64,000 bases of DNA. Origin: Ascaphus truei. Taxonomy: Eukaryota; Chordata; Amphibia; Anura; Ascaphidae. The notes under the pieces are model-generated. The model was not told the DNA's origin, searched no databases, and saw nothing but the letters and a program-made list of their open reading frames with translations. Shown one piece after another: positions 11,116 to 22,330 of the stretch (position 1 is the first letter of the stretch; each line of letters opens with the position of its first letter). Both the position numbers and the translations under genes were made by a program. The stretch is from positions 4,539,872 through 4,603,871 of the forward strand of contig CM071570.1 in NCBI GenBank assembly GCA_036426205.1. The letters are read 5' to 3'.

Positions 11116-12685
11116 TAGAAAGAAACGCAGGATGGTTGTGGGGTACCACTTAAATATTTTCTTAGAAATGAGAAAGTCCCTTTATCTTTTTGCTACGTTG
11201 TAGAAATACATTGTACGTCTTAGAAATGGATTGTTTGGCTTTTTAGCATATAACCCTGCAATGGGGATGTAAAGACAGGCGGCACCCTTCAAATGCAGCC
11301 CCCAAGTTATTAGAACAGCATATAAACACTACAGGGAAATTCATGATATAAAAGCTGTACTTCGGAAATGATTAGTATTGGGGTAGGAGGGCTAACTGGG
11401 AATGGATAAATGTTTATTGTACCACCTTTTCCCAACAAAAATGTATACTATATATATATAGAGAGACATTTTTGAAGATGCAAGTGACTCCCAAATGCAT
11501 GCATGTATATATTTATGTGTATATATGTGATATCAGTTGCTCCGATTTTCAACAAATGTGCCACATTTGCCGATTTGAGACCGTTGCAGAATAGTTGCCA
11601 GGGAAACGTTGGGTTACCCGACCGTTATGCATAGCCGCAGGCAGGCGCATAGACAGTGGCTCAATAAGACCTGAAGCTGCGAAACGCACCACGGTCAGAC
11701 TGCTGACTTGAATGGGACTTTCTCAGACGATCGCAGTGCAATCTGCCACTTGCTTGTTGAAGATGCCCATACGACAATAACGATTAGGAAATCCATACTT
11801 CTCAGATGTGTTGATATATTTTGTTCTGTATATTTTATGGATCCGTCTGTACTGCAGTAAGTCTTTCAGAAGTCGAGATCTTTATCTATGAGTGCGATGT
11901 GTGGCACAAAGTAGATGAGAGCCTGTGGGGTTCACTGACATCTATCATTGTCCTTTTGAAATAGCACGTCACAGTACGTCACACACAACCCTTCCATGCG
12001 TTAACCCCTCAAAGCAGCAATACAAAAAAAATCCTATTTTTTTTTGTAAAAGAAATCAGTTGTGTAGTATTAGTTAATAATTCATACATTTTTTATTTCC
12101 CCCTTCCGCCACTCTTTATGCCCTTTTTAATATTTTTTTAATGTATTAAGCTTTCATTCAAAATCCGATGTGTTTTTTTAATACATCAGTTGTGTAGTAT
12201 TAAATAATACTTACTGCATTTTGTGACCGTAACCATTTACAAAGGCACAGCACTTCTTGTTTTCAAATAGGCAATCATACAGTGAACCCGGGGAAGCAGG
12301 GTCTTTGCCGATCGATTACGGGAGAACGGATCGATCGGCAGCTTCGGTAATTACATTTCCGTAAAGCTAAGCCTTTGCTGCGTCTATTTTTAAAAAAACA
12401 ACTGTGTTCCCACTTTAAAGCACTTGTATCTTGGCTGCAAAACTGGGACAAAAATACTGCAACAAATCTATCAAAGAAGGAAATGTGATTGGTTTCGATA
12501 GGAATGTTTTGCCTTTATAGATTTGGGGGTCGGGAGACCCTGATAAATAAACCTCTTTTTTGTTCACAATTTTTTGTTGTTGTTGAAATGTAACAAGCTT
12601 TGCTATATAAGGAACTGGTTCTTTATCAAGGGTCCTGGTTAAAATAAAACACGGATGCAAAAACAGCACCAGGTTATTATTATTA
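11116..12685. other. No recognised gene
   Basis: AT-rich, apparently unique sequence. Short frames on both strands (up to 84 codons at 12415-12669, minus) have no recognisable domain. A short TATA microsatellite lies near 11450. Confidence 0.45.
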
Positions 12686-12689
12686 ATAT

Positions 12690-12890
12690 TAATATTGTTA
12701 TCATTTATTTATAATGCACCAACATATTCTATAGCGCAGTACAATAGGTTTGGAGGATGAAGAAAATAAAATAACAAACAAAAACATAGATTGTTACAGT
12801 AGGTAAGGAGAATCCTGCCCCAAGGAGCTTGCAATCTATAAGGAAGGTTAAGAGGAAACAGAAGGTACAGGGGGGTGAGAAGGTTGGTGT
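12690..12890 (-). repeat. Dispersed repeat resembling a LINE/SINE tail
   Basis: The minus strand reads through GAGCTTGCAATCTA-like and ATAGCGC/ACAATATG-like words into an (ATT)n-type tail at 12675-12705. This pattern is common in vertebrate L2/CR1-type tails. The assignment is by general resemblance only. Confidence 0.35.
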
Positions 12891-12954
12891 GTGTCGGATA
12901 GCTGCTTGTTAATTGCAGGAGTCAGTAGGATTGTGCGGAGGCAGGCGGGGGAAG

Positions 12955-13200
12955 CTGGGCCCCGGCACCCCCCCAGCTGCGGGCCTCCCTCACAGACTGT
13001 CCCACGCCAAGCTTCCGATGCCGGCGCACACCGGGCCTCTCTGACGTCGGCGCGCGCCGGAAGCAGGCTGGGCTCAGTTTCCAGTGCGCACCGGCATGAG
13101 AGAGAGGCCCGGCGCGCGGCAGCATCAGAAGCTCGGCACAGTCAGTGAGGGAGGCCCGTAGCTGGGGGAGGGCCGGGGGCCCCGGTGGCAACTAGAGGAC
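12955..13200. repeat. GC-rich imperfect palindrome
   Basis: The segment from 12957 (GGGCCCCGGCACC, GCGGGCCTCCCTCAC) is mirrored toward 13190 (GTGAGGGAGGCCCG, GGGGGCCCCGG), with a centre near 13075. The two overlapping 85-89 codon frames on opposite strands are shadows of this palindrome. It resembles a foldback MITE, but no clear target duplication was found. Confidence 0.45.
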
Positions 13201-13384
13201 CGGCAGCCGGGCCCTACGCAGCCACAGGGCCCGGCCAGGGGCCCGAGACCATCCCCAAGTTAAGTCTGTATCTTATATATATTTCAGAGTGGTTTCTTTA
13301 TATATATATATATATATAGTCAGATACGGCAGTTGGCACTCCAATAGGTGCTGGTAAGCCACAGGTGCACGTCCCATATAGAGA

Positions 13385-13522
13385 ATGTAGTTATACGTTA
13401 CCGTTCCAAGGATTGGTAAACAAGAGACAGCACTCAATGTTGAAAATCAAAGTGTATTAGTGAAAGCAAAAATACATCCAGAAACCCAACGTTTCGGTCC
13501 TACAGAATGGGACCTTCCTCTA
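13385..13522 (-). mobile_element. PLE 2-type terminal repeat, minus orientation
   Basis: Reverse complement of 13767-13897 and of 18550-18682. With the plus copy at 13767 it makes an inverted pair of terminal repeats upstream of PLE 2, with an AT-rich centre and an assembly gap between them. Confidence 0.65.
13485..13522 (-). ncRNA. Hammerhead-ribozyme-like motif, partly degenerate
   Basis: On the minus strand: GAGGA, an extra A, stem II GGTCC/GGACC with a 9-nt loop, GAA, ACGT. The start of the core (expected YTGA) is changed and stem I is not clear, so this copy is probably inactive. Confidence 0.45.
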
Positions 13523-13730
13523 TCTATTACACTGCCCCTATAGCAACACCGACAACGTCACTGTAGTTTGAACATTTTCCAGTGTCGGTATTTAGTTTGT
13601 TTACATGTCTTGGTGGATGCGGGGTCTCTCTATTTTCTTTGGAATTATTATATATTAATATATATATATAATAATATATATATAATATTATATATATATA
13701 TATATATGAGCACGGTTTCCCCCCACCCCC

Positions 13731-13759
13731 NNNNNNNNNNNNNNNNNNNNNNNNNNNNN
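13731..13759. other. Assembly gap (29 N)
   Basis: Run of N inside an AT-rich palindrome between inverted PLE terminal repeats. The palindrome is the likely reason the assembly broke here. Translations across the gap are meaningless. Confidence 0.95.
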
Positions 13760-13766
13760 GACGTTT

Positions 13767-13897
13767 CCTGAGGAAGGTCCCATTCTGTAGGACAAACGTT
13801 GGGTTTCTGGATGTATTTTTGCTTTCACTAATACACTTTGATTTTCAACATTGAGTGCTGTCTCTTGTTTACCAATCCTTGGAACGGTAACGTATAC
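13767..13897 (+). mobile_element. PLE 2, upstream terminal repeat (plus)
   Basis: Nearly identical to 18550-18682, giving a direct pair around the PLE 2 body (13.9-18.5 kb). It starts with the hammerhead-like segment and ends just before an AT dinucleotide tract, as does the downstream copy. Its ribozyme-like core has lost two bases before AAACGTT (13791-13800) and should not fold properly. Confidence 0.65.
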
Positions 13898-16210
13898 TAT
13901 TATATATATATATAATAATATATATATATATATTATATATATATATATATAGTAGCCATGCATAATAATGACTGCATACATCTTCCCTGTTGGCAGTAAG
14001 TCCTGGTAAGTACAGGTCTGCCAGCAGTAGTTATGGAGGTTTTCCCTCAAACCTTGTAGTGTCCTATGGTGGAGGGGAGTGGGCTGTATGCTCTGAGTCT
14101 CTGGATAGTGACATCAGAGATGCGCCTGCCTCTGAAGTATATAGGGAACACCCTGTCAGTTAGTGTTGTGTTAACCGCAGTTGTGTGAAGAGCTGGTAAA
14201 TGTATGCTCCTGCATAAGGGATTGGAGGAATACTTTGTTACCTAGTGCAGAGTGACCAATCAAGTCTGTCTAAGCCACACTGTGTCCAGGGACCTGGCGC
14301 AGTGGTGATCTTCCTAGGAGAAAGGGAATCCCACCTCAATAGGGAGGGGTACCTGGCAAGGGACAGCACGGAGAGATGTGGGCTAGAGCCGGCAGCTACA
14401 TGGGGTCTGCTACATCCCAACCTACAATAAAGATGTCGTGTTCAAAGAAACCCCCAATGTGTGAGTGTGAGATTACTCTACAGTGGCAGTCACCACCGAG
14501 AGAGAGAGTTCCTCACCAGGACAATCTCCCTGCGGAAGCATAGATCCTGATGAGGTGGAGGCGCTGCACATGAAGTAAGTTGGACTCGTAACCACTAACT
14601 CAGATATCTGTCCTGATGATATCCTCTATAACACCAAGCGGGAGACTCAGGAGTCCTGTTACTTGCAGGTGCAACCACCACACACGACCTTGTAATGGGG
14701 GACGGTTTAGACCACATGGGCACTGTGAGATTGGGTGGGTCAGACAAGGGGGGTCCAGCCGTTACATTTGGAGGGCTGCTGAGATACCTGTTAACAGGAC
14801 AGGCTTTTGCTAGGCACACGCTAGGAAACAGGGAGAGTGTCTGCTGCCACTTTGTGCTGCGTGGGACGGAGCCAGGGGTAGTCGGGGAGTGTGGAGCTGA
14901 GGCCGCACAGACGCTTGGGATCCGTTAGGGGTTAGTGAGTTGGAGCAGGGGGCTATTGCTGTTCTAGTGCCTGCGGGTAGCGCTAGCGGGGGACGACTGA
15001 AGGGGTAAACTGGTACTTAGGGCGAGAATTCTGGAAGGGTCCGCACTAGGCTAGCCAAAAGTAGGGTCGACGCCAAAGTACTGCATGGAAGAGCCAGAGG
15101 TATCTAGTCTCCATTCCAGACCACTTACCAAGGAGCACAGACTGGGAGGAACGTGTTACAGTAGACACTGAGAGAGTGAGCCTAGCTGAGGTAGTGCAAA
15201 CACGAGTCGATCTACAATTAGATACACAAGTGGTGCACAAGGCATGTTTATTGTACGGATGTGGTCAATGCCCCGCAGAGCGGAGCTCACGTACAGGAAC
15301 TCAGTGTTAAACGATCAAGGAGACCCGTCAGAATGGAGGATCTGCATAGAGTAGAAGGTCCAGGATGGCGGGGGAGAGAGAACCGCAAGAATGGAGGATC
15401 TGCATAGAGCAGAAGGTCCAGGATTGCGGTCAGAGGAAGAACACGCATATGAACTGTGCGTGGACGAAGAACAAGCTACAGGAGAGACTCTTGTGTGTTG
15501 CTCTGAATGGCGTGAAAGCGTGTAGCTGGCGCCGTGTTTATCATGTTTTTGTTCTCGGGATGATACCCCTGAGATAATGAGCATGACGTGTTATCCGATG
15601 GGGAACGAAAGGACTTTTTTTTTACCCCAATTAACAAACAGCCAGACGCTACCTCCAATGGGAAAAAGGACAATACTTACCAAGATGGCGGTTCCCGCGT
15701 TCCCGGGACACCGCGTGGGCATGCTGCAGAAGTCTTGCAACTTTGCAGTTTGCTAATGTTGGCCAGGATTGGCGCCAACGAGAAAACTCCCCCCCGATGG
15801 GAAGTTTGGCGCGGAAAGCTGGAGCCGCGCCTCATGGACTATGACTCATCTGCCCCAGTGCTGGGTCAGCTACAAGTCTACGAGACATCCCCTAGTTTCA
15901 ACCAGGGGGAGTGGTTTGCAGTTCCACCGGATATCGATGGAGAAAGAAGGAGGAGGGGTTGCAACCCGCCCCTGCCCTTCAGTTGCGAAGAGCCTTGACC
16001 AGTACAGACCTCTGAAACGAGTGCCTCGTGGTGAATATGGCTGAAGTTGCTAGTAAAGTGGACCAGAGTCCGTTGATCTCTACTCATCCCTACTCGGCTC
16101 CAGGAGGCTTCCTGGTCATCCGTGTGGAGGGTGTGGAGACGGTGGCGTGTCTTTGCCTGCAGTGCAGACTGCCCGGGCGGAGCCGTGGGCACGAGGCCCG
16201 CATGCCCCCA
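13898..16210. other. Interior upstream of PLE 2 frame; LTR-like and unknown sequence
   Basis: Contains a TATA-like GTATATAGG near 14139 and an AATAAA-like word near 14426, which could be parts of an unassigned LTR. A 58-bp tandem duplication lies at about 15331-15446 (GAATGGAGGATCTGCATAG repeated from 15389). No reverse transcriptase N-terminus is found, so PLE 2 is not intact on this side. Several frames of 60-150 codons lack recognisable domains. Confidence 0.35.
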
Positions 16211-17690
16211 CTGTGGATCGCCGGTTACTGCAGATACTATACTGGTAACCATGGACGTGGGCAGTCTATATACTAACATCCCACACCAGGAGGGCATTGA
16301 AGCGATCCGTGACCACTTCAGTAAGTTTGCAGAGCACAAGGGGCCGCCTCCAGAATACTTGTTATTGCTGCTGGAGGTGATACTTCATAAGAACTACTTC
16401 AGGTTTGAGAAAACCTTTTATCTGCAACTAACAGGCACCGCTATGGGGTCAAACATGGCACCGGCGTATGCCAACCTGTTCATGGACACCTACGAGAACA
16501 CCCATTTGCTTACCGATGCCCCATTTGCGGACCGTATATCTAACTACTATCGCTACATTGATGATGTGTTCCTTGTCTGGCGAGGACTGGAAACAGAGCT
16601 TCTATCATTTACTGAGTATCTAAACAAAATTCCATGTACAATTAGGTTCACAGCTAGCTACAGTACCATTGAAGTTCCTTTTCTTGATACCATTGTTTAT
16701 AAGGACAATGGAAAACTCTGCACACGTCTATTCCAGAAGCCCACAGATAGGAACACATTATTACATGCAACCAGCCATCATCCACCACCATTAAAAGCAG
16801 GTCTCCCTTTCTCACAACTACTACGTGTCCGGAGAATTGTGAGTGACCCCAAACTAGTGGAGTGTGCACTTCTGGAGATGGCCTCTCGCTTTCTAGAGAG
16901 GGGATATGATCCCAAAGAAGTCAATAAGGCACTCATCAAAGCCAGGATCCCAAAGAGGGAGGAGCTGCTGTCACCAACAATGAGGACCACTGATTCTGAT
17001 CGCTGTAAGGTGGTCAGCACTTACAGTACTGCATCTGGACATATCAAAAGGTCTATACAACAACATTGGCATATATTGGCTAATGATCGCAGGATTGGGA
17101 AAGACTTTAATGCTCCACCTCTTTTTTGTTATAAAAGAGGCAGAAATCTGGGAGATCTGCTTACACATTCTGATCCCGTTGACAAATACATGCCAGCAAA
17201 GACCTGGCTGGCGAGAAAACCGGGGTCATACAGATGCCATGGCTGTACCAACTGCCAGTTTATGCAAACAGGAAGTACTTTTGCTCACCCTCAAACTGGC
17301 AAATCTACAAAAATTAAACAATATTTAAACTGTGAGTCTAAATATGTAGTGTACTTCATCAAGTGCCCATGTGGGCTCTACTACGTCGGAAAGACGATGA
17401 GAATGTTAAAGGAACGTATCAGTATTCATCGCTGTGCAATCAGGAAGGCACTTCTGGGTGCTGAAGATGACGATGATTTGAAACACCAACCGGTGGCACG
17501 ACACTTCAGGAAACACAGACACAGTTTAGCAACTCTAAGATGCATGCCCATTATACAGGCTCGTGCCCCTACCAGGGGTGGCGACAGGAATAAACTACTA
17601 TTACAGCTGGAAGCTAAAGCAATTTTTGATTTAAGTACAATGACCCCAAAAGGGCTTAACGAGGATTTTAAGCTAAGTTGTTTTCTTTAG
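16122..17690 (+). pseudogene. Penelope-like reverse transcriptase + GIY-YIG endonuclease (PLE 2)
   Basis: 522 codons without a stop, the longest frame in the window. Residues 44-50 (MDVGSLY) are RT motif A with its Asp; 104-110 (TGTAMGS) are motif B; 145-148 (YIDD) are the catalytic motif C. A Cys-rich linker (CHGCTNC) leads to the GIY-YIG nuclease at about 408-422 (VVY ... CPCGLYYVG), then ARHF and a terminal MTPKGLN block. All catalytic residues seen are present. The RT N-terminus (fingers and the usual upstream domain) is missing: family similarity begins only near residue 37, so the first ~36 residues come from unrelated upstream sequence and the start codon is not genuine. The element is a 5'-truncated copy that decayed little in its remaining part, and is likely the youngest PLE here. 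Nuclear target-primed reverse transcription is the known family role. Confidence 0.85.
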
Positions 17691-18544
17691 GTCAGATCCT
17701 GATGATACCTATGGACATGTGCGTGTGTGGACAATCACATTAATTTCACTGATGTGCTTCATGATATAATATCCTCTGTTGCTCTCCTTTGGTTAGAAGG
17801 CTATGCATATTTATTCATCATTTGTTTACATGCAAGTTCTACGTATTGTGGTATTCCCATATGCACTTATGGTTCAGATGACATAGTCTGGCTCTGCCCT
17901 CTAGTTATGTCAGTACATTCCATCATGATCCCCACCACTCCCCCACACTCCCCCACACTCCCTCACACCTATATGCCCCTGGTTTTATTATGTTTCACTT
18001 ATGTATGGCACTACCTGCTTTACTTCTTTAAAAACCCTCTCCCTGCTGCCCCTGACATATCAATCAGAGCTCAGACCCATTGGTAACCATGACAATGGAT
18101 GCAATACACAGCTGGGTGATTAGCAGTATGGAGGTATCTTATGTAAGCTTAATCAACACATGACATCAGAGCTGCAGGTTTCTTGTGTTATTTTAATTGA
18201 GTGATGGTGATTGGTTAATTGACTTTCAGTGTTTGATATATATGTCCCTGGTTTTATTATGTTTCACTTATGTATGGCACAACCTGCCTTAATTCTTTAG
18301 ATATCCTCTCCCTATTGCCCCTGCCATATCAATCAGAGCTCACACCCATTGATAACCATGACAATGGATGAATACACAGCTGGGTGATTAGCAGTATGGA
18401 GGTATCTTATGTAAGCTTAATCAACACATGACATCAGAGCTGCAGGTTTCTTGTGTTAATTTAATTGGGTGATGGTGATTGGTTAATTGACTTTCAGTGT
18501 TTGATGTATAAATATGTGGTGTACTGTGTCATTCTCCCTTTGTA
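17691..18544 (+). repeat. PLE 2 3' region with ~269-bp tandem duplication
   Basis: The block starting near 17972 (CCCTGGTTTTATTATG) is repeated from about 18241, with small indels, up to ~18510. The two units lie between the stop codon and the hammerhead-like motif. Tandem repeats in the 3' part are common in PLEs. No coding function is expected. Confidence 0.65.
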
Positions 18545-18592
18545 TCCCCCTGAGGAAGGTCCCATTCTGTAGGACCGAAACGTTGGGTTTCT
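18545..18592 (+). ncRNA. Hammerhead-ribozyme-like motif, well-formed core
   Basis: Core CTGAGGA (C3, U4, G5, A6, N7, G8, A9), one extra A, stem II GGTCC/GGACC with a 9-nt loop, GAA, then the self-complementary ACGT as a minimal stem III and T as the cleavage-site base. Stem I is short (CCC with GGG) with a possible extension (ATC with GAT). PLE-associated hammerheads with tiny palindromic stem III are known to work as dimers. Position at the start of the 3' terminal repeat fits that family. Confidence 0.65.
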
Positions 18593-18678
18593 GGATGTAT
18601 TTTTGCTTTCACTAATACACTTTGATTTTCAACATTGAGTGCTGTCTCTTGTTTACCAATCCTTGGAACGGTAACGTA

Positions 18679-18682
<4 letters not shown>
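18593..18682 (+). mobile_element. PLE 2, downstream terminal repeat
   Basis: Matches 13805-13897 (plus) and 13385-13480 (minus). It ends at an AT dinucleotide tract (18685-18727), just as the upstream copies do, so the (AT)n may be part of the PLE end or a preferred target. Confidence 0.6.
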
Positions 18683-18727
<45 letters not shown>

Positions 18728-18730
<3 letters not shown>

Positions 18731-20120
18731 CAGGGCCCGAGATAGCTCAGCTCCCCAGTAAGGTGAGTGTTGCCACGGGCAGCCCTCAGGTTAGGGACCC
18801 TGCCACTTACATTAGTGGGAGCTGGGAAAGGAAGGTTACAGAGAGTTGGAGTCAGGGAGCTGTGAGGGAAGGAAGGGTGCGGGGAGCGAGTGCAGCTTCT
18901 GCCCCATATAGGTACCTACACCCCAGGTAGGCCCCAACTCCCCACTAGCTTAGTGGGTAATTGCTTAGGGATGTCCTAGAGAGGGACGCGGCCCCTAGTT
19001 TGGAGTGCTGCCTTGTCAGAGTCACAGCGGGCAGTGCTGTGAGGTCTGACAGGCAGGCACCTTGTTGCGCAGCACGTTGGCTGCAGCCTCCAGTGAGCTA
19101 CAGCTTGCTGCTGTAGGCGCTGGGACTAGTTAGAAAGTAGTTAGGCTGAAGGGACTTGGGTAGTTAGGGGAGTGGGACAGGTCATTACCCCCTGCAGGCC
19201 ATAGGAGTTCCCCAAGCCACTACAGGTTGCTGTACTACAGGGACAGGCCCTAGGTTAGGGTTCCTGTCACGTTAGTACCACTTATATAGATAGGTACACA
19301 GCGGATGCTGCTGTTCCTGTGGAGCGGTTGGACCCACGTTGGGGTCCACAGAGACTTTCGTACGAATAGGATCGCCCCTGGCGGTCCGCACGTACAAGGA
19401 GTTCGGTTGGAGGATCAGACGGATTCATCACACGTCTGACCCTTTGAGAAGATTGTTGCTGACCCGAGCACCGGAGTGCTCGGCAGGTATTATACCATCA
19501 TATGTGCACCAACAGGCCTAGAGGTTCTTAGTGACTGCGCAGTCACCCATTGACTATCTCTGTAGGAGTACGGGACATTGGGTGGGGTTCTTGGGACACT
19601 GGGTGGGATCACCTAGTGTTGGGGAATCGTCCTGCGAGACGTCACAGTAAGTGTCTCCTCGAGAGAGGGACACCTGTTCTGATATGTTATGGTATTGATG
19701 TGATGATGTGTTATATGCTGTTCCCAGTAAAGGGTATTAGTTAATATATAAATCACTGTGTATGGTATTATTGATTGTCCTGCGAGGAACCACTCCCCCT
19801 CTGGTGGGAGCCATCGCAGGTGGAGGCACTGCATCATTGTAAGTGAGTACCCCTAGTATAATTGCCCCAGGTTCCCCGTGGCGGAAGCTCAGCCCTCCTG
19901 CGAGCCAACAGGTAATGCATCACACCTATGGTAACACCGTATGTTCCTTGCACCCACATCAGATCTGCGATTGGGGGGGGGAATACCCGTTACATATGTA
20001 TGATACACACACACATATATGTATGATACATACAACATTCATAGGTTTAATGTATCAGCATGACACAGGAAAGCAATAATTACACTGGCAATGGTAATGA
20101 ACAGGTTAAATTTTTAATTG
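18728..20120. other. Unassigned LTR-like or unique sequence
   Basis: Contains AATATATAAATC near 19743 and GT/CA-rich stretches near 19995-20030, but no TG..CA boundaries with a convincing target duplication were found. Frames of up to 78 codons show no domain. Confidence 0.3.
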
Positions 20121-20129
20121 ATTTTGGCG

Positions 20130-20330
20130 GGCTTTTTGAGTGTATATAATCTGGCAGTCACCGCTTCTCCCCACTCCGAGACAAAGCCCTATCTGTAAGG
20201 GTGAAACGCGTAGAGGGGGAGATTGCGGTGTAGCCCTTGTGTTGTGGTCAATAAAGTTTTTCAGAAGAACATCCGGGAGCTTCATTTCTTCAGACATGCG
20301 CAGTAGCGCCGTTTCACTTCTTCGTTTAGG
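20130..20330 (+). mobile_element. PLE terminal fragment with hammerhead-like segment
   Basis: GTGAAACGCGT at 20201-20211 is preceded by a stem II candidate (CCCT/AGGG) and possible long stem I strands (CTCCCC with GGGGGAG). The core (CGAGACAA) is degenerate. AATAAA-like CAATAAAG follows at 20249. The fragment abuts the truncated reverse transcriptase of the Gmr1-like element, so its insertion may have removed the 3' half of that element. Confidence 0.5.
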
Positions 20331-20830
20331 ACCTTATATTGGTATAGCCGCCTGGTGTGGAAAATGCCGTTTTTTCTTTAGCAGCCTGTGTTAGAAGTAC
20401 CTGCCAATACCCCTTAGTCAGATCAAGGGTAGTTAAGTATCGGGCATCACCTACCCTGTCTATCAGTTCGTCCACCCGTGGCATAGGGTATGTATCAAAT
20501 TTGGAGACTGCATTTAGTTTCCTAAAATCATTACAGAACCTGATCGAGCCATCCGGTTCTAGAACCAACACGATAGGGCTCGACCAGTTATTGAATGATT
20601 CCTCGATTACGTTGAGGTCCAACATTTTCTGTACCTCCTCTTTAACGGCCTATCGCCTCGCCTCAGGTAAACTATAGGGCTTAAGATGTATGACCTTCCC
20701 AGGTTCTGTATGGATGTTATGCTCAATAACCAAGGTTCTCCCAGGTACAGGGGAGAAAACTTGGGCATTGCGCACAAGAAACTCCTTTACCTCCTGTTTC
20801 TGAGGGCCAGACAAGGTGTCAGCAATTTTC
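20326..20830 (-). pseudogene. Gmr1-like Ty3/Gypsy reverse transcriptase, 3'-truncated (Gmr1 copy 1)
   Basis: Minus strand. The N-terminal part (about 20830-20650) is continuous with the integrase C-terminus. The part at 20625-20326 carries the RT segments SSPIVLVLEPDGSIRFCND, the YPMPRVDELID block and a TLDLTKGYWQ segment (motif A Asp). A stop separates the two parts near 20647. Motif C (YLDD-like), the connection and RNase H are absent because the element ends at the PLE fragment. Known role: copies element RNA into DNA in the cytoplasmic particle. Confidence 0.85.
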
Positions 20831-20839
20831 ACTTCAGGA

Positions 20840-21945
20840 ACAGAAGGTTCCCTAGATGGTACAGTCCGAACTATGGTAACCAACGCTTCCCTCTCTTTCC
20901 AGGTCTTTAAGAGATTCACACGATACAACTGTTCTGGCTTCGTCCTCCCGGGCTGTATAATTCTATAATTGACCTCTCCTACTCTTTCTAGGACTTCGTA
21001 GGGTCCCTGGCAGGAGGCCAAAAATTTACATTCTACTGTAGGTACCAGTACTAACACCTTATCTCCAGGCCCAAACACCCTAAGTCTGGTATTCCGGTTA
21101 TAAGAGTTCTGTTTTGTACTCTGGGCTTGCTGCATGTGTTGTCGCACAATCAGCAACACTGCTGAAATGCGATCCTGCATCTGGGAAATATGCTCGATTA
21201 TGCTACGGTGGGTGTCGACTCTGTTTCCCAGGTCTCTTTGAGCATATCAAGTATACCTCGTCGGTGTCTCCCATACAACAACTCAAAAGGGGAGTACCAT
21301 GTAGATGCCTGAGGAACTTCTCTTACGGCAAACAATAAATACGGTAAGAGAAAATCCCAGTTTTTACAATCTCGGTCTATGACCTTCCGTGACATATGTT
21401 TAAGAGTTTTGTTAAACCGCTCCACTAGGCCGTCGGTTTGCGGGGGATAGACCGAGGTGTGTAAATGTTTGATATTCAACAACCTGCATAGCCCTTTCGT
21501 AACCCGTGACATAAAACATAAAAGGGGTTCCTTGATCTGTGGATATTTCCTTGGGGATCCCGACCTAAACAACATTAATTCTTTGGCTATGCCTTTCGCG
21601 GATGTATTCAGGAGGGGAACCGCTTCCGGATATTTTGTGGCATATTCTACGATGACTAGAATGTGTTGATGGCCCCGTGCTGACTTTGGGCCTTCAAAAG
21701 GAACTTCAATAATGGGCAAGGGTATTAACGGATTACGGAACGATTTTAGTGGTGAGGTCATTTGACACTCTGGACATGTCTCACAATAACGTTCTACATA
21801 TTTGTGTAGACCCGGCCAGTAAAATCGTGCCTATATTCTATCAGTGGTTTTCTTTACCCCTAGGTGTCCTCCCAGGATATGGCTATGGGCCAGGTCCATT
21901 ACCTGACTTCAAAAGGGCTTTGGCACCAGTAGATGCTCTAACCTA
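20840..21945 (-). pseudogene. Gmr1-like integrase (Gmr1 copy 1)
   Basis: Minus strand. At 21945-21762 lies an HHCC zinc finger (two His, then CETCPEC) interrupted by a stop. From 21761 comes the catalytic core: HILVIVEYATKYPEA, then, after frame changes, PPQTDGLVERF with the last acidic residue. The short stretch that normally carries the first catalytic Asp is missing, so the enzyme is dead. The C-terminal SH3-like segment (GDKVLVLVPT, GPYEVLERVGEVNYRI) reads directly into the RT N-terminus in one 176-codon frame (21180-20650). Integrase therefore precedes RT, the hallmark of Gmr1-type Gypsy elements. Confidence 0.85.
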
Positions 21946-22330
21946 CAGTATCAGGGTCTTCTCTTTCTACCCTATACACTAAGTCATTGTTGTAGACAAA
22001 GTAGGGTGGTGATGGCGTAACCTCAGGGTTAACTGGTACCCCATTTATGCTCACTACTGTGACATTGGTGTTTACTAGCATCAAATCGTCTAGTTGGGAA
22101 GAGGCAAACTTTACGGGAGCAACCTGTAAATCCTGAAAATCTAGTTCTGGGGAGTCCTCAACCTCAGGTCCTTCACCTGCCATAACCTCTAACAGAGAAC
22201 CAGGGTCTACTAGATCGGGAACCTCAGACCTCAAGGGCACATCCTGAACACAATCAGATTTCCTTTCCCACGGTTCCCAAAACCATGGGAAATCCTGACC
22301 AACTAAGACCTCATACATCAGTTTCGGCAC
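21938..22330 (-). pseudogene. Gmr1-like protease-integrase linker region
   Basis: 130-codon minus-strand frame, acidic and Pro-rich (EDSPELDFQDLQVAPVKF), continuing from the protease (YEVLVGQDFPWFWEPW) toward the integrase. In the second Gmr1-like element of this window the equivalent place is occupied by 44424-44890. No catalytic motif is expected here. Confidence 0.6.

Noticed and set aside
11640..11700. GCGAAACGCACC as another hammerhead-like motif
   Set aside because: No stem II or palindromic stem III can be drawn and no PLE-like flank is present.
12891..13191. Overlapping 85- and 89-codon frames
   Set aside because: They are mirror images of a GC-rich palindrome.
15769..15790. TGGCGCCAACG as a retroviral-type primer binding site
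   Set aside because: It resembles a tRNA-primer site for only about seven bases and no LTR end precedes it directly.
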